Source: a virus. From it: 24,034 nucleotides of DNA. The notes under the pieces were generated by a model. That model saw only the letters and a list, made by a program, of their open reading frames with translations. It was not told the DNA's origin and did no database searches. This document shows positions 12,579 through 19,527 of this stretch, piece after piece; the stretch's first letter is position 1, and each line of letters begins with the position of its first letter. The position numbers and the translations under genes were made by a program. Location of the stretch: IMG/VR virus record IMGVR_UViG_3300046000_002606, positions 1-24,034 of that record. One strand, written 5' to 3'.

Positions 12579-12787
12579 AAGAGTATTTAGCTAAACTGAA
12601 ACCGATGGTTAATACACCTCTTCAATGGCAAGCTTTTGAAGAAATGATTGATCACTACATTATGCAGCACCAACGAAGACTAGAACAGTCAACAGAGCCA
12701 ATTGATTTGTATAAAGCACAAGGTGCCATTTCTGCTTTGCGGCATCTTAAGTATTTGAAGGATGAAATAAATGTACAAAAATCGTAA
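12575..12787 (+). CDS. Small helical protein after portal (70 aa)
   Basis: MKEYLAKLKPMVNTPLQWQA is followed by an uninterrupted predicted helix (FEEMIDHYIMQHQRRLEQST, YKAQGAISALRHLKYLKDEI). Its start overlaps the portal stop as ATGA and its end overlaps the next gene by 17 bases, so it is coupled on both sides. Small helical genes in this slot are common in phages and may assist portal or scaffold assembly, but the role is unknown. Confidence 0.7.
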   Translation: MKEYLAKLKPMVNTPLQWQAFEEMIDHYIMQHQRRLEQSTEPIDLYKAQGAISALRHLKYLKDEINVQKS

Positions 12788-14231
12788 AAGTAAAATGCTT
12801 GCTGACGGCGGCATTATGCAAGAGGGCGGAACCGTTGATGAAGTTAGCGGTAATGACGTTCCTTTAGGTTCTTTGAAAGAAGAAGTTAGGGATGACGTTG
12901 ATGCAAAACTTAGCCCCGGTGAATATGTCTTTCCTGCAGATGTTACAAGATATTATGGCATTGCTAAACTTGAAGCAATGCGTAAAGAAGCTCAAGATGG
13001 TTTAATGAAGATGGAACAAGGCGGACGCATGGGCAACGCTGAACAAGTTTCAGAAGAAGCCGTTGATAGCTATGACAATGATGAAGAGTTTTCTAAATCT
13101 GTTGACGCAGCAATGAGTGAACACGATAGTGAAACTGGGTATAACAAAGGTGGTGTTGTTCCATACGACCCCGCTACCAACGCTGCAATTTATAAACGTG
13201 CTCCTATTAAGGGATTTGAAATGATTCCTATGGAAGACGATAAAGGCAATAGGATTTTTATTCCATTCATTAATGGTCAACCTCAACTTGCTGTTCCTGC
13301 TGGCTATAGCATTCGTGCAGCAGCTACAGATACAACTCCGACAAAGGGAACAACCCCAACTGGACCGGCTGCACAGCAAGGCGATGCTGGTGGTGGTCAA
13401 GACAGTGCTGGTGATCGTGATTTAGGATATTCTCCAACATCTGGATTAACTTCTCCGGGGCCTGTGTCTTTTCAAGGAAAAGTGCAACAAGGACTTGAAA
13501 ATTATGGTGGTCTTTTCTTTGGCTTACTTCCCGGTGCTAACATAGCAAATCTTGCATCAAAAGCAATGCTTGACTCAGCTACTATTTCTGAAACAGCAAA
13601 ACAACAATCTATTATTTCTGATAATGTATCAAGGTTTGGTCCGTCTTATGCTGGCGCTGGTTATGGTGTGGAAGTTGATGATGGTGGATTTGGTGTTACT
13701 TCTATGACAGGGGCAGGCATTGCCGCAAATCCAATGGGGATTGATCCTGCTACAGCACAAGGCCAGAGAGCACTTATTGATTCTGTTATCAGTTTATCAA
13801 TTGATAACAACATATCGCCAAAAGCTGCGCTAGCTAGTATACTATCAGATAATGATGAAAGCACTCGTGACGACACTCGCAGTCCTATTGGTAATATGGG
13901 CGGAATTGCTCCTCTTGGTAGTGGTATGAGGGCTGCAGACAAGGCTAGTGAGGGTGATGTTATTGTCGGTGCTCCGATAACCCGTAGTAATATTTCTGCT
14001 AGACCTATAGACGCTGAGGCATTTTTCACTCCATTTACTGGAATTGATCAGGATTTATCTGCAAATATTTCTAACGTTAATACTGGAACGGGCGTCAAAG
14101 GATCAACTAACACGGGAACTTCGGGTGGCACTCCGGGTACTGCCGAAAGTATTGATGTTGGTGGCGCACTTGCCGGTGGTGGTAAGGAAGGTGTAGATTT
14201 TGGTGGATATAGTGCTGAAGGATATCAATAA
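12771..14231 (+). CDS. Large KGG-containing hypothetical virion-module protein (486 aa)
   Basis: ATG 12771 has AAGGATG upstream. The N-terminus shows LADGGIMQEGG, then a conserved-looking block DDVDAKLSPGEYVFPADVTR and YYGIAKLEAMRKEAQDGLMK, which I recall in many phage proteins of unknown function in the portal-capsid interval. YNKGGVVPYDP follows near residue 125. The C-terminal two-thirds are Gly/Ser/Thr/Asp-rich with little predicted structure, ending GGKEGVDFGGYSAEGYQ. No catalytic motif is seen. Position suggests a head-associated or internal protein. Downstream of the stop the same frame again encodes a glycine-rich stretch after several stops (14286-14336). Confidence 0.7.
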   Translation: MYKNRKSKMLADGGIMQEGGTVDEVSGNDVPLGSLKEEVRDDVDAKLSPGEYVFPADVTRYYGIAKLEAMRKEAQDGLMKMEQGGRMGNAEQVSEEAVDSYDNDEEFSKSVDAAMSEHDSETGYNKGGVVPYDPATNAAIYKRAPIKGFEMIPMEDDKGNRIFIPFINGQPQLAVPAGYSIRAAATDTTPTKGTTPTGPAAQQGDAGGGQDSAGDRDLGYSPTSGLTSPGPVSFQGKVQQGLENYGGLFFGLLPGANIANLASKAMLDSATISETAKQQSIISDNVSRFGPSYAGAGYGVEVDDGGFGVTSMTGAGIAANPMGIDPATAQGQRALIDSVISLSIDNNISPKAALASILSDNDESTRDDTRSPIGNMGGIAPLGSGMRAADKASEGDVIVGAPITRSNISARPIDAEAFFTPFTGIDQDLSANISNVNTGTGVKGSTNTGTSGGTPGTAESIDVGGALAGGGKEGVDFGGYSAEGYQ

Positions 14232-14457
14232 TTATGACTTATTTAATTGCTTTTAAAAACACATTTTTTGCTGATGTAATAACAGAATGGTGGTGGAGAT
14301 GGAAATGGAGGAGCCGTTGGTGGTCTACTAAATAATATATAATACTAATATCTAAACCAGTGGTGGGCTGGAAGATACTTTATAACAACTCACCATTAAT
14401 GGCTACCTATCTCCCCAGTTTTGCTGGCTACAGTTAGCCCCAACTTAAAAGGTAAAT
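14232..14457 (+). other. Intergenic gap before scaffold, with a Trp-rich mini-ORF
   Basis: This gap holds a 34-codon frame at 14234-14338 ending in a Trp/Arg-rich stretch (TEWWWRWKWRRSRWWSTK). It has an AAGGA 11 bases upstream of its ATG. It also holds a perfect 10-bp palindrome CCATTAATGG (14393-14402), a direct repeat TGGCTAC, and the AAAAGG ribosome site of the next gene. No convincing promoter is seen. Translation of the mini-ORF is uncertain. Confidence 0.4.
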
Positions 14458-15297
14458 ATGACAGAAGCAGTTATTGAACAATCAAAGGTTGTGTCTTTTT
14501 ATGGCAAACGCAATGCCAATACTGAGCGTATTGAAAAAGAAGAAGCAGAGTTGAAGCTTTTGATTGATGGAGTTGAACAAGCTCCCGTTCCGGTTGTTGA
14601 AGCGGAACCAGAGAGTGCTGAAGAAAAAAGCTTTAAGAAACGATATGGTGATTTACGTAGGCACTCTCAAGAGCAACAACTTAATTTTCAAAAACAAATT
14701 GATGAACTAAAAACACAACTTCAACAAAGCACAGAGCAACAAATTAAAATGCCAAAGAGTGAGGAAGAGCTTGCTGCTTGGGTGCAGAACTATCCTGATG
14801 TTGCAAAGATTGTTGAAACCATTGCGTTGAAAAAAGCTAAAGAACAATCTTCCTATTTAGAAGAACGCTTTAAAGCTTTGGACGAACAAGAAAAACTAAC
14901 CGCTCGTGAAAAAGCTGAGGCGGCTTTGTTAAAGATTCATCCTGATTTTGAAAAGATTAAAGATACTGACGAGTTTCATGAGTGGGTTGAAGAACAACCC
15001 AAGTACATTCAAGAAGCTTTGTATAACAACGAAACAGATGTAAAGTCTGCTTCTCGTGCAATTGATCTTTATAAGGCTGATAAAAACATTGGGCGTTCAA
15101 ACAACAAAGAAGCAGCAGCTAGTGTTGGCATTCGTCGAAGTAAAGCGGCTCCAGACTCAGACAACGTCGAAGGCTCATTTAAAGAGAGCGATGTTAATCG
15201 AATGAGCATTCAGCAGTATGAGGCTAACCAAGAAGCCATCACTAAATCTATTCGATCTGGTAAATTTATTTACGATATTAGTGGTGCAACTCGATAA
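14458..15297 (+). CDS. Capsid assembly scaffolding protein (279 aa)
   Basis: Scaffold proteins shape the procapsid and are expelled before packaging. This protein opens MTEAVIEQSKVVSFYGKRNA, is strongly charged and almost entirely helical, with a Gln/Glu-rich coiled coil at about residues 60-100 (RYGDLRRHSQEQQLNFQKQI, DELKTQLQQSTEQQI) and a basic C-terminal region (SIRSGKFIYDISGATR), the end that usually contacts coat protein. It lies immediately before the capsid gene. The coiled coil, charge and position are typical although scaffolds are not conserved in sequence. The AAAAGG site is 5 bases from the ATG. No protease motif is seen. Confidence 0.8.
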   Translation: MTEAVIEQSKVVSFYGKRNANTERIEKEEAELKLLIDGVEQAPVPVVEAEPESAEEKSFKKRYGDLRRHSQEQQLNFQKQIDELKTQLQQSTEQQIKMPKSEEELAAWVQNYPDVAKIVETIALKKAKEQSSYLEERFKALDEQEKLTAREKAEAALLKIHPDFEKIKDTDEFHEWVEEQPKYIQEALYNNETDVKSASRAIDLYKADKNIGRSNNKEAAASVGIRRSKAAPDSDNVEGSFKESDVNRMSIQQYEANQEAITKSIRSGKFIYDISGATR

Positions 15298-15300
15298 TAG

Positions 15301-15330
15301 TTGACAAAGTAAAAAAAGCAGTGTTATAAC
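15301..15330 (+). promoter_or_regulatory. Strong sigma-70-type promoter for the capsid gene
   Basis: TTGACA (15301-15306), an 18-bp A-rich spacer and TATAAC (15325-15330) lie immediately after the scaffold stop. Transcription would start near 15337 and give a leader of about 310 bases before the capsid ATG. It allows the capsid to be made in excess of upstream genes. Confidence 0.85.
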
Positions 15331-15646
15331 TATCTTACAGAACGAACAGAAACTGCTTTCTTGGTTTATTAAATAAGCCTAGTTCTGTAAAGAGTGACAA
15401 GTTGCCGTAGCAATACCAACCATCTTGTAAGAAACTCTTTTTGGGTAAAGACAAATATGACTGAAGATTGGTTTATTTTTCTTTGCTTGTGACGAAGAAC
15501 AGCTAGTTGACAGAATTACCTGTAACTTAATTGCCCGTATGTGTGTCTAAGGCATTAGACATTGATACGCACCGATTCAAGCCAGCCTCTGTAGACATGT
15601 TTATCGTATTTGATTATATGCCAAACTATCTATAGGAGATTTAAAA
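15331..15646 (+). other. Long structured 5' leader of the capsid gene
   Basis: No gene is seen here (only an 11-codon frame at 15458). Perfect arms TTACAGAAC (15335-15343) and GTTCTGTAA (15382-15390) can pair, and AAAGAGT (15389-15395) can pair with ACTCTTT (15434-15440), with ACAAG and CTTGT nested inside. The two stems share bases 15389-15390, so they may stack or compete. The end carries a strong AGGAG ribosome site. It may be an mRNA-stabilising leader or an independent small RNA. Confidence 0.55.
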
Positions 15647-16717
15647 ATGGCTTTTCCATCAGCACCGGGGTACGGTCAACTAAGTAATGGCAATTTTTCC
15701 CCTGCTATTTATTCCAAGCAAGTACAAGTTGCTTTCCGCAAGTCGTCTACCGTAGAGGCTATCACCAATAACGACTACTTTGGTGAAATTGCCAACATGG
15801 GCGACTCTGTCAAAATCATCAAAGAGCCTGAAGTGTCGGTTCAAAACTATGCTCGTGGTACTCAAATCACTGCACAGGAACTTGACGATCAAGACTTCAC
15901 GTTGGTGGTTGATCAAGCTAACTACTTTGCCTTCAAGATTGACGACATTGAGGCCGCTCACTCGCATGTAAATTTCATGCAAATGGCTTCTGACCGCGCT
16001 GCTTATCGCTTGCGTGATCAGTATGACCAAGACGTTCTTGGCTATCTGACAGGCTGGCAACAGGCTGCAAAGCATGCTAACGCTAGCGTTGCTCGTTCAA
16101 CCGCTCCCGGCACCAAAGCTGTTTCTACGGCTGGTTCTGACGAGTTGCTTGCTACAATGAAGCTGAAAAAAGGTAGCTTTGGTAACATCACCACCGCTTC
16201 TGCTGGTGAGCATTCCATTCCGTTGGCTGCTCGTCTGCCCGGTGCTACCACCATCCCTACCGACGTTGCTTCTCCTTTGATGGTGCTGGCTCGTATGGCT
16301 CGTTTGCTGGATCAACAATTTGTTGACACAAATGGTCGCTGGTTGGTGGTCGATCCTGTGTTTGTTGAGTTGCTCAAAGACGAAGACAGCCGTCTTATGA
16401 ACAGCGACTTTGGTGGTAGTGGTCTGCAGAATGGCCTGATCATCAACAACCTGCACGGCTTCAAAGTGTATGTGTCGAACAACCTGCCATCAATTGGTAC
16501 TGGCCCCGGAACCACTGGTTCTGCTAACCAGAACGCCAACTACGGCATCATTGTTGCTGGTAGCGAATCGGCTGTGGCGTCTGCTCAACAGATTACCAAG
16601 ACCGAAACCTATCGTGACCCTGATAGCTTTGCTGACATTGTTCGTGGTATGCACCTCTACGGCCGAAAGATACTGAGGCCTGAGGCTCTGGTAACTGCCA
16701 AGTACAACGCGGCATAA
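15647..16717 (+). CDS. Major capsid protein (356 aa)
   Basis: The shell protein begins MAFPSAPGYGQLSNGNFSPA. The block FSPAIYSKQVQVAFRKSSTV, then NDYFGEIANMGDSVKI and QELDDQDFTLVVDQANYFAF are typical of HK97-fold coat proteins of podovirus-like phages: N-arm, E-loop-like segment and spine helix (AHSHVNFMQMASDRAAYRLR). It ends in a segment with VRGMHLYGRKILRPEALVTA, the usual close of this family. The GC-richer codons (GTC, ATC, AAG, CTG) differ from the AT-ending codons of neighbouring small genes, as expected of a highly expressed gene. It has its own promoter, a long leader and a downstream hairpin. No N-terminal protease domain is seen. Confidence 0.92.
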   Translation: MAFPSAPGYGQLSNGNFSPAIYSKQVQVAFRKSSTVEAITNNDYFGEIANMGDSVKIIKEPEVSVQNYARGTQITAQELDDQDFTLVVDQANYFAFKIDDIEAAHSHVNFMQMASDRAAYRLRDQYDQDVLGYLTGWQQAAKHANASVARSTAPGTKAVSTAGSDELLATMKLKKGSFGNITTASAGEHSIPLAARLPGATTIPTDVASPLMVLARMARLLDQQFVDTNGRWLVVDPVFVELLKDEDSRLMNSDFGGSGLQNGLIINNLHGFKVYVSNNLPSIGTGPGTTGSANQNANYGIIVAGSESAVASAQQITKTETYRDPDSFADIVRGMHLYGRKILRPEALVTAKYNAA

Positions 16718-16726
16718 TGTAGATTT

Positions 16727-16757
16727 AACAGGGGTAATTTAGGTTATCCCTGTTTCT
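16727..16757 (+). terminator. Hairpin after the capsid gene
   Basis: AACAGGG (16727-16733) pairs with CCCTGTT (16748-16754), with additional TAA/TTA pairing inside. TTTCTC follows, a short weak U-tract, so termination may be partial, letting some transcription reach the next gene. Confidence 0.6.
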
Positions 16758-16783
16758 CATAATATTTAAAGAAAGAAACTCTT

Positions 16784-17191
16784 ATGTCTATCGTTCAATC
16801 CATTCGTCCTCAAGCCGTATTGCTTGAGAAAGATGTGTCGCTTGCTGCCGCTTCTGGCACCACTGTCGGCATCTCCGTGCCTGCCGGTGTAACCGTGTTG
16901 GCTGCTGGTTTTCAGAACTATGTTGTAGTTGCTGATGTGACCACGTACACCTTGGATGTTACTGACGGCACCACTGTGTTTGCCAATGACCTCAACTTTG
17001 ACAACACCGCTGCTAATAGCAACAAGGGTGGTGTTACTCCCGGCTTCATTGCTGCTGCTGACACCATTGACGTTGTAACCACCATCTCTGGTTCTCCCGG
17101 TGTCATCACTGGTCGTGTGTGGGCTGTTGTTATTGATTGTGGTGCTGGCACTCTTGCTGCTGCCACTGTTGATCGTGACCAACTGGCTTAA
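16784..17191 (+). CDS. Probable capsid decoration or head-associated protein (135 aa)
   Basis: The protein starts MSIVQSIRPQAVLLEKDVSL and consists of alternating beta-strand-like and Ala/Thr/Gly-rich segments (AAASGTTVGISVPAGVTVLA, VDVVTTISG type), ending TVDRDQLA. Cysteine is almost absent. It lies between the capsid gene and the adaptor, between two hairpins, and shares the GC-richer codon choice of the capsid gene, so I infer abundant production as a head decoration or fibre protein. Its ATG has only a modest AAAGAAAG site. It includes one NKGG (residues 80-83). Confidence 0.65.
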   Translation: MSIVQSIRPQAVLLEKDVSLAAASGTTVGISVPAGVTVLAAGFQNYVVVADVTTYTLDVTDGTTVFANDLNFDNTAANSNKGGVTPGFIAAADTIDVVTTISGSPGVITGRVWAVVIDCGAGTLAAATVDRDQLA

Positions 17192-17206
17192 TCGCCTGTA
17201 ACTCAT

Positions 17207-17240
17207 GGGGTGGGTCGTCAAAGGCTCACCCCTTTCTTGC
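17207..17240 (+). terminator. Rho-independent terminator
   Basis: GGGGTGGG (17207-17214) pairs with CTCACCCC (17225-17232; one G-T pair) around a 10-base loop, and TTTCTTGCTT follows. It ends the capsid transcription unit; no promoter is evident before the next gene, so read-through is probable. Confidence 0.75.
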
Positions 17241-17249
17241 TTATAAAAT

Positions 17250-17963
17250 ATGTCCACATACATCTCCTTAACAAATGAATTGCTGCGACGAATGGGTGAG
17301 GTCGTTATGGACATCACCGAATTCAGCGGTGCGCGTAACGTGCAAGCATTGGCTAAACAGGCTATCAATTCATCTGTTAGAGAGTTGATGCATTCTGCAC
17401 AAGAATGGCCTTTCGCACTCACTACATATTCTCAAACACTTGCCACCAATGGCACAGCCACTTACAACTTTCCATCAGACACATCAAGTGTTGATTGGGA
17501 ATCGTTCTATCTCAAACAACTAACAGCAGCCAATAACGAACCACGGCGTTTGCCTGTATTGGCTTATCCAGAATACTTGAACACTCTTCGGCCTATCGAT
17601 GAGGCTGCTGGTGCTGGTGGTTATGGTCCTACACAAGCTGTCGTTCAGACACAAGAGAGCAAGTTTAGTATCACACCACCTGCTGACCAAGCTTATGTTA
17701 TTGAATATAAATATTGGTCGTTTCCTGCTGACATGGTAGAACCCACTGATACATGTATTGTTCCCACTCGCTTTGATAGTGTTGTCATTGATTGCGCTAT
17801 GACATACATGATGATCTATCGCTCTAATGAGCAAAGCGCTAATTTACATCGTGAACGATTTGAACAAGGTATTAAGACAATGCGTCGATTGCTGATGGAT
17901 GAGCCATTGGCTATGCGTTCGACAATGATTGTTCAGTCGCGTACATCACAACGAGTTGCATAA
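17250..17963 (+). CDS. Head-tail adaptor, tail tubular A / gp4-like (237 aa)
   Basis: The protein opens MSTYISLTNELLRRMGEVVM, then an FSGARNVQALAKQAINSSVR helical segment and QEWPFALTTYSQTL; the C-terminus has VVIDCAMTYMMIYRSNEQSA and LHRERFEQGIKTMRRLLMDE. This layout (N-terminal helix, NG(T)ATYxxP beta strands, C-terminal helical bundle) matches the ring adaptors under the portal in podovirus-type phages. Length (237 aa) fits. Its ATG lies 18 bases past the terminator stem and has no ribosome site. It overlaps the next start by one base (TAATG). Confidence 0.75.
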   Translation: MSTYISLTNELLRRMGEVVMDITEFSGARNVQALAKQAINSSVRELMHSAQEWPFALTTYSQTLATNGTATYNFPSDTSSVDWESFYLKQLTAANNEPRRLPVLAYPEYLNTLRPIDEAAGAGGYGPTQAVVQTQESKFSITPPADQAYVIEYKYWSFPADMVEPTDTCIVPTRFDSVVIDCAMTYMMIYRSNEQSANLHRERFEQGIKTMRRLLMDEPLAMRSTMIVQSRTSQRVA

Positions 17964-19519
17964 TGGCAGACCGCATATTAGGCTACAAAGTTACATCGAT
18001 TGGTGGCATGAACACCAACCGTGATGTACTGTCACAGGGTGAACAAGAACCGGGATCGGCTACACAGCTTATCAACTACGAACCATCTACATTGGGTGGT
18101 TATCGCCGTGTGAGTGGATACGCTAACAACTATGGCACTGTGACTGGCACAGGCAGTGTGTTGGGTGTTGCCGTTGCTGAAGGCATTAACAATGCCATCT
18201 TTGCATGTCGTAAGCCTTCGTCGGGTACAAACTACTTCTATAGGTGGAACAATGGCACTTCAGCGTGGGTAGCTATTACAACTCCCGGCACAGTGACAAT
18301 GACTGGTGTAAAGAAGGTAAGGATGTTTCGGTATAACTGGATTGCCAGTAAGCTATTCTTAACAGACGGTATCAATCCTGCTGCAACATATAACGGCACA
18401 ACCTACACACAGATAACAGATACCAATGCCCCTACCGCTCCTAAGTATGCTGCTGCTTTTAAGAACCACATGTTCTTGGCTGGTCAGGCTTCTGAACCAT
18501 TCAATCTGTATTTCTCCGCACCACTTGATGAGACAAATTTCAGTCCAGCCAATGGCGCAGGTGTTATTAACGTAGGCTTTGAGATTGTACAGATTAAACA
18601 GTTTCGTGACACACTCTACATCTTCGGTAAGAACGCTATTAAAGCATTGACCGGTACAAACCTTGCTGACTTTGTAGTTAGTGAAGTCACTACCAACTTG
18701 GGATGTATTGCTTCTGATAGTGTGGTAGAACTTGGTGGTAATCTGTTGTTCTTAGGACCAGATGGTTTTAGACCAGTGGCGGGTACAAGTAAGATTGGTG
18801 ACGTTGAATTGGAAACAATCTCTAAGCAGATTCAGTTTACAATTAATGCCATCTTGCAAGAACTTATTGCTGAAGACCTTGATCCTGACTTATTGACTTC
18901 AGTAGTTATTAGAAAGAAGTCTCAGTTTAGACTGTTCATTCCTACCAGTGGTACATTTGGTTTGCTTGGTGGTCTGAGACAGCGTGATGGTGGTTTCAGT
19001 TTTGAGTTTAGTCAGTTGTTTGATTTTCCAGCAACGTGCGCGTCAAGTGGTTACGTAGGTGTGGACGAGATTGTTATTCATGGCGATGCTGCTGGTAAGG
19101 TATATAAGCAAGAAACAGGATCGTCCTTTGATGGACAGCCAATATTGTCTGTTTACCAAACTCCGTATTACTACTTTGAAGACCCCACCATTCGTAAGAA
19201 CTTTTACAACTTGACAACGTTTCTGAGAAGTGAAGGTGTTGCAACAATCTCATTGGGTGTGGCATACGACTTTGAAGAAAGCCAAAGCGTTTTCAACCCT
19301 GCCAACTACACAATGACAACAAGTGGTGCTGCTGCCTATTACAACGAAGCTGTGTATGACGCTGCTGCTGTGTTTGATGGTAACCCTTCACCAGTAGAGA
19401 AGATAAATATTGAAGGCTCTGGTTTCTCTATAGCTTTTAAATATGTGACGAATGACACAAATGCTAGTCACACGGTTCAGGGAATGGTGATGAACTACTC
19501 CGTGAACGATAGACGATAA
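17963..19519 (+). CDS. Tail stabilisation/nozzle protein, podovirus gp10-like (518 aa)
   Basis: MADRILGYKVTSIGGMNTNR followed by LINYEPSTLGGYRRVSGY (residues 37-54) is the standard opening of the beta-propeller-type tail proteins that close the adaptor in short-tailed phages. The body contains repeated beta segments (e.g. VRMFRYNWIASKLFLTDG, FKNHMFLAGQASEPFNLYFS, FRDTLYIFGKNAIKALTG), as in propeller blades. It follows the adaptor with one-base overlap and is followed by the fibre. T7-like tubular B would be larger, so a P22 gp10-like role is favoured. The assignment is by pattern, not by search. Confidence 0.75.
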   Translation: MADRILGYKVTSIGGMNTNRDVLSQGEQEPGSATQLINYEPSTLGGYRRVSGYANNYGTVTGTGSVLGVAVAEGINNAIFACRKPSSGTNYFYRWNNGTSAWVAITTPGTVTMTGVKKVRMFRYNWIASKLFLTDGINPAATYNGTTYTQITDTNAPTAPKYAAAFKNHMFLAGQASEPFNLYFSAPLDETNFSPANGAGVINVGFEIVQIKQFRDTLYIFGKNAIKALTGTNLADFVVSEVTTNLGCIASDSVVELGGNLLFLGPDGFRPVAGTSKIGDVELETISKQIQFTINAILQELIAEDLDPDLLTSVVIRKKSQFRLFIPTSGTFGLLGGLRQRDGGFSFEFSQLFDFPATCASSGYVGVDEIVIHGDAAGKVYKQETGSSFDGQPILSVYQTPYYYFEDPTIRKNFYNLTTFLRSEGVATISLGVAYDFEESQSVFNPANYTMTTSGAAAYYNEAVYDAAAVFDGNPSPVEKINIEGSGFSIAFKYVTNDTNASHTVQGMVMNYSVNDRR

Positions 19520-19527
19520 GGAATATT

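Noticed and set aside
15540-15620. GATTCAAGCC resembling a tRNA T-loop
   Set aside because: No acceptor stem, anticodon arm or D-arm could be drawn around it.
16766-17422. 218-codon minus-strand frame
   Set aside because: Antisense to the gene at 16784-17191 and crossing its terminator; composition is shadow-like.
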